The translations under genes and the position numbers were made by a program. A stretch of 64,000 bases of DNA from Okeania sp. KiyG1 (GTDB lineage: Bacteria > Cyanobacteriota > Cyanobacteriia > Cyanobacteriales > Microcoleaceae): contig NZ_BLZO01000043.1 of the NCBI RefSeq assembly GCF_014132355.1, forward strand, positions 1 through 64,000, given 5' to 3'. The notes beneath the pieces are model-generated. The model was not told the DNA's origin. It searched no databases and saw only the letters and a list, made by a program, of their open reading frames with translations. Shown here one piece after another: positions 57,329 to 64,000 of this stretch. Position 1 is the first letter of the stretch; every line of letters begins with the position of its first letter.

Positions 57329-57649
57329 GTAAAACGACGCAGAGCTTTATGGGTGCCAAAATTGATTCTATTGGCATAGGAATCATGGATAAATGTTTTT
57401 TCAAAGATGGGAACAATAATATTACATAGGGCATGATGGATAATTCTGTCCCGGTAGGGGGCAGCAGAAATCATTCTGGTTTTGCGGTCGATAATTTTGA
57501 AGGTTCTATATTCTCCTGGCTGATAAGTTTTGGTTTCTAGCTGTGTTTTTAGTTTTAGTAGTTCTGGCTCTAAGTTGTAGTAAAATTTCAGAACGTTGTC
57601 TCTATATTTTTTTCCTTTCTGGGATTTTTTGGCTGCTAGGAGGAGATTT

Positions 57650-58075
57650 TCAAACCTGGCTATTTGAGGAAATAGGTTTTTGTGTCTTTTCACTGTTAAT
57701 ACTTTGGGGATTTTTCTGGTTTTTTTGTTGTTTAACCCAGCCACCTAATTCTTTGCCTATATCGCTGATTAGTTGGCTGACATATTCATAGCGTTTGTTG
57801 TTGATTAATTGGAAATCTAAGAGAATTCTGGTTTGATAACGAATGATGTCTAGTTTGGGATTGAGAGATTCTAGTAATTTGAGTTTTTCTGAGGCATATT
57901 TGGCAGTAATTAGGGATTCTAAAAAATCGTATAAGCCATTAATCCCCTCCTGGGAGGGGTTAGGGGTGGGTCTATCTCCGATTGTGTATTTGTGAGTTTT
58001 GGGTAGTCTGTTAATAATTGGTACATACCAAATAATTAAATCGTAGGTTTTTTGAATAATTGATAGTTCATTCAT
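57650..58075 (-). CDS. avd: Avd, DGR accessory variability determinant, with in-frame repeat insertion
   Basis: 141 residues: [95 protein letters not shown]. This is the four-helix bundle that forms a barrel bound to DGR RTs. Between GDR and NGLYDF, ten residues ([10 protein letters not shown]) are encoded by a copy of the dispersed CCCACCCCTAACCCC...GGAGGGG repeat, in frame, in a loop between helices 1 and 2. Otherwise normal length. Lies between target gene and RT, the usual order. Confidence 0.85.
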   Translation of the reverse strand: MNELSIIQKTYDLIIWYVPIINRLPKTHKYTIGDRPTPNPSQEGINGLYDFLESLITAKYASEKLKLLESLNPKLDIIRYQTRILLDFQLINNKRYEYVSQLISDIGKELGGWVKQQKNQKNPQSINSEKTQKPISSNSQV

Positions 58076-58252
58076 GTAATTAAGGTAAGGCAGGAGGCAG
58101 AAGGCAGAAGGGTTAGAGGTGGGTCTATTTCCTAAATCTCAAAAAAAAATCGACCCGCTTTAGTGGGGAAAGGAGAGGAAAGAGGAAAAAGGGCAAAGGG
58201 GAAAAGGGGAAAAGAACAAAGGGGAAGAATCTTAGGGGCAGAAAGCAGGAGA
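58076..58252. other. Gap between target gene and avd
   Basis: Holds the 3' end of the VR plus purine-rich GGGGAAAAGGGGAAAAG-like repeats (58160-58230). The second side after the VR, where DGRs often have a hairpin, shows no obvious stem. Confidence 0.4.
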
Positions 58253-58374
58253 CTACACACTAGGCACATAGACAATACGAAAACCCCTAATGTTGATGTG
58301 GTCGTCCGCATTGTCCCAATCCCGATAGGCGCTCCGACAAAGACCGGCAATGCTGCCCCAACTGCCTCCACGAA
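58233..58374 (-). repeat. DGR variable repeat (VR), 142 bp, at the 3' end of the target gene
   Basis: Covers the last ~40 codons (FRGGSWGSIAGLCRSAYRDW and on) plus 20 bases past the stop. Identical to the TR in its final 57 bases. Variable codons GGC, AGC, ATT, GGT, CTT, TAT, GAT, TGG, ATC correspond to AAC/AAT/AGG in the TR. Confidence 0.9.
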
Positions 58375-58960
58375 ACACCCTATTATTGTTATATCCTCCT
58401 TCCAGCCAAGCACTACCATCATCAGGCGCTTCATTATAATCATCATGCCAAATATCCTCACACCATTCATAAACATTGCCGTGCATATCGTATAAACCAA
58501 AAGCATTGGGAGGAAAAATTCCCACCTCTGTTGTTTTTGTTCGATTTTCTCCTGGGGGTCTATCATCACTGCCATTATAGTTAGCTAATTCAGTCGTTAT
58601 ACTTTCGCCAAAATAATAAGGTGTTGTTGTTCCTGCACGACAAGCATATTCCCACTGACTCTCACTAGGCAAACTGTAAGTTCCCTCCGTTATTTCGGAT
58701 AGCTTTTCACAAAATTCTGTCGCATCGTTCCAACTTACTTTTTCCACAGGGAGGTTTTGTTCCTTAAAATTAGAAGGATTTATTTCCATAATTTCCTGAT
58801 ATTGACGTTGAGTAATGAGATATTTGCTCATGTAGAAAGGCTGGATATTGACCTTATGTATCGGCTTTTCTCTGTTATCCTTTTCTGAACCCATTTGAAA
58901 ACTACCCCCAGGAATATAAACCAGTTCCAAGAATAAATCTAATTGATTTATGGTCAACAT
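58253..58960 (-). CDS. DGR target: formylglycine-generating-enzyme (SUMF1) fold protein
   Basis: 235 residues. LELVYIPGGSFQMGSEKDNR, HKVNIQPFYMSKYLITQRQY, NLPVEKVSWNDATEFCEKLS, YSLPSESQWEYACRAGTTTP, FGLYDMHGNVYEWCEDIWHD and VFRGGSWGSIAGLCRSAYRD, RGFRIVYVPSV: a complete FGE-sulfatase/C-type-lectin-like fold, the usual DGR target. The VR covers the C-terminal ligand-binding surface. The two active-site cysteines of true FGE are not evident, so it is probably a binding protein, not an enzyme. No signal peptide. Start MLTINQLDLFLEL. Confidence 0.85.
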   Translation of the reverse strand: MLTINQLDLFLELVYIPGGSFQMGSEKDNREKPIHKVNIQPFYMSKYLITQRQYQEIMEINPSNFKEQNLPVEKVSWNDATEFCEKLSEITEGTYSLPSESQWEYACRAGTTTPYYFGESITTELANYNGSDDRPPGENRTKTTEVGIFPPNAFGLYDMHGNVYEWCEDIWHDDYNEAPDDGSAWLEGGYNNNRVFRGGSWGSIAGLCRSAYRDWDNADDHINIRGFRIVYVPSV

Positions 58961-59122
58961 ATACGTTCTTTGCTAAAATTAACTACTATTCTATTTAAGC
59001 ATATCTCAGTAATTTATCTAAATGTTGGTAGAAGACCCGCGCTCTCTCGCACCTTTAGCGTCGGGATGAATACCAACCCATGCTATAATATAGCAACTAA
59101 TATTAGTAACAGGTCGATAAAA

Positions 59123-60506
59123 TTGAAAGCTAGATATAAATATCGTATCTACCCTAATCGTGTCCAAATAACTAAATTAAATCAATTATTTGGTTGTTGT
59201 CGGTATGTTTGGAACCAAAGTTTAGCACATTGTAATCAGTTGTATATTAATGGTATTATAAAGCCTTCATATACTGATTTAACTAAACAATTCATAACAC
59301 AAGCTAAAAGAGAATTACTTTGGTTGAAAGAAGTTGCTTCAACTCCATTACAACAATCATTAAAAGATTTAGACCAAGCTTACAAAAATTTTTTCAATAG
59401 TTGCAAAGGTCAACGAAAAGGAATTAAGGTAAAACCACCTAAATTCAAGAGTAGAAAGTCAAAGCAAACTGCCAGATTTGTTGGTGCTAATTACCAGATT
59501 AATCAAGATAAAATCTATCTACCCAAAGTAGGTAAGATAAAAATAGTTTGGTCAAGGCCATTAGCTAGTAAGCCTACATCTCTAACAATTATTAGAGATT
59601 CAGCTAATCGCCCTAGCATTGCTAGTTTTGTCGTAGAAATTAACCATGAATCTTTGCCTATAACTGATAATTCAATCGGGATAGATTTAGGTATTTCGAC
59701 ATTTGCTACATTGAGCAATGGAGGGAAAATATTAGCTCCCAAACCTCTTAAAAAGAACTTGAAAAAGTTAGCTAAATTTCAAAGAAAGTTTGCTAAAACT
59801 GAACTAGGTAGTAAACGTCGTGAAAGACGCAGGCTAAAAATAGCTAGGCTACACGCCAAAATCAAGGATATTTCCTACGGAATGCTGCGCAAACGTACAG
59901 ATTTTCTACACAAGTTGTCTACTAATTTAGTTAGAAAATATGACACAATTGTATTAGAAGACTTGAATGTTTCTGGCATGATTTCCTACGGAATGCTTCC
60001 CTACGGGATGCTACGCAAACGCAAACGTAATCGCAAGTTAGCTAAGGCAATTAGTGATTTAGGATGGCGACAATTCCGTACTTTAACAGAGGCGATCGGG
60101 TGAGAAATATGGTCGTGAGTTTAGGGTAATAAATAGATGGGAGCCGACAAGTCAAAAATGCAGTTGTTGTGGTTTCCGTGGAGGCAAAAAAGAATTGAAT
60201 GTCCGTGAATGGACGTGTCTCAAATGTGGGGCAAAACATGACAGAGATGTGAATGCTGCTATCAATATTTTAGGAGTTGTGCAACCGAAAACCAAGGTTG
60301 AAGTAATTCAAACTGAAGCATTAGAAACACCTATACAACTATCACTTTTTGTTAGCGTAGCTCCTCCGCAGGAGGCTGTCGTCGCGGGCGGGCAGTCCGA
60401 GACGTTAAACAAGACGAGGATCCGACGTAATTCTACCCGTAAAAAGGTAGTTGATGGCAATGAGTCGTCTACCCGCCCTGAGTCAATTCAACTTCGGTTG
60501 TTCTGA
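59123..60506 (+). pseudogene. tnpB: TnpB of a fourth lineage, with small repeats inserted in frame and a frame break
   Basis: Start chosen at TTG 59123 (LKARYKYRIYPNRVQITKLN), the normal TnpB opening; upstream frame is a leader artefact. RuvC residues in GIDLGISTF and LEDLNVSGM, third in [10 protein letters not shown] (60240). The first frame ends at LTEAIG (60103); the rest (EKYGREFRVINRWEPTSQKC, CCGFRGG...CLKCGAKHDR) is in another frame. Two copies of a TCCTACGGAATGCT-type small repeat add SYGMLRKR after KIKDI and SYGMLPYGMLRKRKR after NVSGMI. A third small repeat (GTAGCTCCTCCGCAGGAG) lies near 60356 in the tail. Confidence 0.75.
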
Positions 60507-60690
60507 TGGATGGGAATCCCGCGCTCTCCCGTAGGGGAGCGTCGGGAGGATGTCAAAGACATCTCTAGTCGCTAAATTAAAGGACTAAAGCTATGGTAGA
60601 ATTAGAAAAAAAACACACTACTAATATGTTGCCCATGTCCTACAGTGAATTTAAAATTATAGCTGAGGTGCGCGATCGCTATGTTAAAAT

Positions 60691-60900
60691 ATGCAGATTC
60701 AGATAAATTTAAGGAGTCTAATTATACCTACATCAGAACAAAAGACTAGATGTTATGTACTATGTTGCTGGTTTACCAGACTCTACTTACCTATTAATAT
60801 TGTTCGTTTAGATGAACGCACAGGAAATATTTTTTTCCTTGCAGGTGAAGATAACATCATAGAAATATATCCTAACGGAAATTGGAGATACATTGAATGA
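60691..60900 (+). CDS. DUF6888-like small protein
   Basis: 69 residues: SLIIPTSEQKTRCYVLCCWF, TRLYLPINIVRLDERTGNIF, FLAGEDNIIEIYPNGNWRYI. The pattern R(T)GNxxxLAGE...I.P.GNW matches DUF6888. It overlaps the next gene by 4 bases (ATGA), and DUF6888/DUF6887 pairs are frequent in cyanobacteria, possibly as toxin-antitoxin-like modules. Upstream, 60593-60705 encodes a 37-residue peptide of doubtful status. Confidence 0.65.
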   Translation: MQIQINLRSLIIPTSEQKTRCYVLCCWFTRLYLPINIVRLDERTGNIFFLAGEDNIIEIYPNGNWRYIE

Positions 60901-61112
60901 ATCAACCCAACTTTCAAGCAATGAGTCAAAAAGAATTGCAAAGTTATATGTTAGCTCATAGAGACGATCCAGAGGCATTTTATGCTTATATAGATAGGTT
61001 ACACCAAGAAGGAAACTGGATTGAGATGCCCCCAGTAGATTCAGTTGAGGATTTGGAAAAATATCCTGAGTTTACAGCTAGATTTCGTAAAGACTCCCAA
61101 AATCAACCATAA
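60897..61112 (+). CDS. DUF6887-like small protein
   Basis: 71 residues: NQPNFQAMSQKELQSYMLAH, RDDPEAFYAYIDRLHQEGNW, DSVEDLEKYPEFTARFRKD. Matches the DUF6887 family pattern (MSxKELxxYxLxHRDDxEAF). Translationally coupled to the DUF6888-like gene. Role unknown. Confidence 0.65.
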   Translation: MNQPNFQAMSQKELQSYMLAHRDDPEAFYAYIDRLHQEGNWIEMPPVDSVEDLEKYPEFTARFRKDSQNQP

Positions 61113-61699
61113 TTTTTAGTCCGATATGTGGCGATTATCATGCGATCGCCACTGATATAAAATTTGGTTGAACAATCGTCATTATCGGGATTTAATATGA
61201 TATAAACCTGGTTTCTCTGCTTTTGAGCGTTTCAAGTTAATTGGTAAATAAAATCTTGTTACCCAACAAGATAGAATATAACATTGTAAGAGTTGTGCTT
61301 GTGTAGGAATAATTTTTTCTCCAAAAGCTGAACAAATAATATTAGATGTAGGTTGGGTTGAGGTACGAAACCCAACAACAATCGGTAGTGCGTCAAGGAA
61401 GTGTGGTCCGGGTGGGAAGTGTGGGAAGTGTGGGAAGTGTGGGGCTGGGGGTGGGTTCGGTTAGGGGTCGGTCTCGTACGGACTAAGGATGCTTAGTCCC
61501 TACCGTACTTCTTAATGCACTATTTTAGATGAAACAGTAAGGTTGTGTGGGGTTTCCCTTCGGGAAGCTCCGCTAACACTCCGTTCAACCCAACCTACAT
61601 TTTTAGGTGTGTCAGTCTACTACGAAAAAAGACTGAATAATATTAATTTTACGATAAAATTCTAAGATATCCATTCTACAATTACCTGAGATAAAACCT
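61113..61699. repeat. Intergenic region with short tandem repeats
   Basis: About 590 bases without a gene. Contains a 9-base tandem GGGAAGTGT repeated about three times (61410-61440), a GTAGGTTGGGTTGAGG-type debris sequence, and a promoter-proximal AT-rich stretch before the ATPase. Similar cyanobacterial repeat debris recurs at 45.2 kb. Confidence 0.5.
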
Positions 61700-63873
61700 A
61701 TGGTAGAACCATTAAAAGCCAATTTACAAACTCAGAATACAAAAACAAAAATATTTAATAAATCCATCACTTCAAAAACACAAATCACCCCAGATATTAA
61801 TGGGTTATTACCTCTTATTCAAAATTTAGATCGACGTATCACTCAATTTATTTCCTCTCTCCAAAAACACTGTCAAACTGAACAAAAATATGGCATAACA
61901 TGGTTTCAAAAAATGGAGATAGCAGATGATAAAACCTCTAGTCAAATTTCTGCAATTTCTCTGATTTATTGGTTACAAAATACTTTTGAATTATCTCCTT
62001 TTGACTTAGATATTTTAACAGTCACCCTGGCACCGGAAATAGATAGAGAATATGAAAGATTTTATGCTTATATTCAAGATGAAACAAGTCACAAAAAACC
62101 TACGGTAGATTTAGTCTTAAATCTATACTGTTCTAATATTCTGGAAAAACTCTCACGACGTCAACATTTTACTACCAATGCACCTCTAATTTCTAATGGT
62201 TTACTCTATCTATCCTCAGAATCAACTTTCCTTTCTCAACATCTGATTATTAATCCACAAGTTGTCAGATTACTATTAAATCAACCAGGATTAGATTCTC
62301 GACTTATTTCTTATTGTCAATTAAAAGAAACAAATATATCTGCCGATATCTTATATCTCAATCCCGATATCCAAGCCAAACTACAAACCTTAGTTAAAGA
62401 AGATTGGCAGAAACAACAACCACTTCTGCTTTATTTTCAAGGAAGCGATCGCCCAGGTAAATGCAACACAGCTCAATTTCTTGCTCAAACTTTAGAAATT
62501 CCTTTATTAATAGCTGATTTAGCCAAATTATTAGAAGATAAATCCAACTTCCAACAAAACCTAGAATTAATATGGCGAGAAGCATGGTTTTTTCAGCGAT
62601 TATTATATTGGGAAAATTTCGATATTCTCTACCTCCCAGAAAATCAAATTCCCTATCAATCTTTTATGAGAAAAATTGAAAAAAAAGAGGTATTACTATC
62701 TTTTCTGGAATAAAAAAATGGCTACCCACAACCACAGGTGCAAAAGGTTTAATTACCATTACTTTTACAATTCCTGAATCCAGTCAACGTCGAGAATATT
62801 GGCAAAATTATTTAAACAAATTAGAAATTAGTATTGAAGAGAAAGAATTAGAAATATTAAGCGATCGCTTTCGTCTCACCCCAGACCAAATAGCTAATGC
62901 AGTAGCTACTGCCTATAATACCACACGTTGGCAACAAATATCTGAAACTAAAAATGAATCTTTAAACAATACTTCCACAGAAAAATCCCAACCCTCATTT
63001 ATTGACTTATGTAGTGCAGCACGCCATCAATCAGGTTACGATTTAATAAATCTAGCCCGTAAAATTGAACCAAAATATACTTGGGATGATATAGTATTAC
63101 AGCCCAAGCAACTAACACAACTACAAAATATTTGTAAAGAAGCAGAATATCAAAATTTAGTATATAATAAATGGGGTTTTACTACTAAATTATCATTAGG
63201 AAAAGGTTTAAATGTTCTGTTTTCTGGCACTCCCGGTACAGGAAAAACTATGGCAGCAGAAGTAATTGCCAATCATTTACAACTAGATTTATACAAAATA
63301 GATTTATCGCAAATAGTTAGTAAATACATTGGCGAAACAGAAAAAAATCTCAACCGAATATTTACCGCAGCAACCAATTCAAATGCCATTCTCTTATTTG
63401 ATGAAGCTGATGCCTTGTTTGGTAAACGTACAGAAATACAAGATGCTCGCGATCGCTACGCTAATATTGAAGTCAGCTATTTATTACAAAAAATGGAAGA
63501 GTATGAAGGCATTACCATATTAACTACAAATTTTCGTAATAATATGGACAAAGCCTTTGAAAGAAGACTCCGATATATTATTGAGTTTTCCTTACCAGAT
63601 GCCAACCATCGTCACCTAATTTGGCAAAAGATTTTTCCCAAAAATGCACCTTGTAGTCCCGATCTAGATTTAGAGTTTCTAGCACAAAATTTTGAGATTA
63701 CTGGAGCTAATATACGCAATATCGCCCTGACAGCAGCATTTTTAGCAGCAGATGATAGTCAAGTAATTGAGATGGTCCACTTAATTCGAGCCATACGTCG
63801 AGAGTACGACAAAATGGGACAAATTCTGCGGGATAAGAATTTAGGTTCTTATGTAGGGTTTGCTGAAATGTAG
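61700..63873 (+). CDS. eCIS AAA+ ATPase (Afp15-like), one-base frameshift
   Basis: About 725 residues over two frames. N-terminal helical region: SLIYWLQNTFELSPFDLDIL, TVTLAPEIDREYERFYAYIQ, HLIINPQVVRLLLNQPGLDS. The second frame from about 62690: GIKKWLPTTTGAKGLITITF, the ATPase core LGKGLNVLFSGTPGTGKTMA (Walker A), NAILLFDEADALFGKRTEIQ (Walker B), RYANIEVSYLLQKMEEYEGI, TTNFRNNMDKAFERRLRYII. Adding one A to the run of eight at 62679-62686 joins them (IEKKRGITIFSG). Remodels or assists assembly of the contractile particle. The last eCIS gene in the window. 63874-64000 shows nothing. Confidence 0.85.
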
Positions 63874-64000
63874 CAGCAAGCAATTGATTACAGTTAGACT
63901 AACAGCAGTAGTTAATTGTTTTTGTTGATGGCGATCGCTACAAATCCTGCTCAATTACCTCTCAAGTCTAGCCGTAGTTCTTTTAAGTAGTATAGGTTGG

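Larger units (their letters stand above)
55606..57329 (+). mobile_element. IS4/IS701-like insertion sequence with a passenger gene, inserted in the DGR RT
   Basis: 1,724 bp. Ends are inverted repeats CTCACATCTTGCACC (left) and GGTGCAAGATGTGAG (right), flanked by 5 bp TAAAA at 55601-55605 and 57330-57334. It carries a DDE transposase on the plus strand and an oppositely oriented small gene. An inverted repeat TAGTTCTCT-N9-AGAGAACTA at 56180-56206 sits at the transposase start. Confidence 0.85.
54912..57693 (-). pseudogene. DGR reverse transcriptase, split by an insertion sequence
   Basis: Start chosen at GTG 57693 ([20 protein letters not shown]), the usual DGR-RT opening. N-terminal part: [66 protein letters not shown]. 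The C-terminal part resumes at about 55600: [36 protein letters not shown] (the GxxxSQ motif of DGR RTs) and the catalytic YVDD in [13 protein letters not shown]; it ends at 54912. Between them sits a 1,724 bp IS flanked by TAAAA on both sides; removing it and one duplicate restores CGT-CGT-TTT-ACA-GAA. Copies TR RNA into mutated cDNA when intact. Overlaps the avd end by about 40 bases. Confidence 0.9.

Noticed and set aside
55606-57329. RT gene considered as carrying a group II intron
   Set aside because: The inserted DNA has inverted terminal repeats, a target duplication and a DDE transposase, and no intron-encoded protein.

Overview
The window is AT-rich DNA with many GCGATCGC (HIP1-type) octamers, PEP-CTERM proteins, XisH/XisI, DUF6887/DUF6888-like pairs and several TnpB genes. 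This points to a filamentous cyanobacterium; genus cannot be fixed from the window. Gene decay is heavy: many reading frames are broken by one-base changes in A/T runs, and others by in-frame stop codons.

Layout. (1) 1-14.5 kb, minus strand, a plasmid- or prophage-like block: a CyRepA1-type replication protein, a DEAD/DEAH helicase, a four-helix-bundle protein, a very large ASCH-like protein, an adenine-methyltransferase fusion, and a small regulatory island of HTH/RHH genes with similar operator-like palindromes. (2) 15-18.5 kb: three secreted proteins, two with clear PEP-CTERM sorting signals. (3) 18.5-32.6 kb: two apparently identical IS200/IS605-type elements in inverted orientation, enclosing a 10.5 kb segment. 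That segment carries the first half of an extracellular contractile injection system (eCIS) operon on the minus strand, plus small paralogous genes and another TnpB. (4) 32.7-63.9 kb, plus strand: the rest of the eCIS (second tube, disordered protein, LysM adaptor, spike hub, spike, gp25, two baseplate proteins, tail protein, fibre, possible tip, AAA+ ATPase). It is interrupted by cargo and mobile DNA: a DUF4157 effector with a homologous small gene behind it, XisH/XisI, an IS1-like element, further TnpB genes and a diversity-generating retroelement (DGR).

Two points stand out. First, eCIS polarity flips exactly at the inverted IS pair. Inverting the enclosed segment in silico would restore one co-oriented operon (terminator-sheath-tube-small proteins-[IS]-tube-LysM-spike-baseplate-ATPase), so IS-mediated inversion is the simplest explanation. 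Second, at 54.6-59.0 kb there is a complete DGR parts list: an FGE/SUMF1-fold target gene with a variable repeat (VR), avd, a DGR-type reverse transcriptase and a template repeat (TR). TR and VR are both 142 bp; by hand alignment they differ at 15 sites, 14 of them adenines in the coding-strand TR. The RT is split by a 1.7 kb insertion sequence with a 5 bp target duplication, and avd carries an in-frame copy of a dispersed GC-rich repeat. The retroelement therefore looks recently active but disabled in cis.

The eCIS genes should together build a phage-tail-like contractile particle. The DUF4157 protein is the best cargo candidate, and the DGR target may be an independent diversified binding protein that shares the locus. 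All family calls come from recognising motifs by eye; no searches were run.
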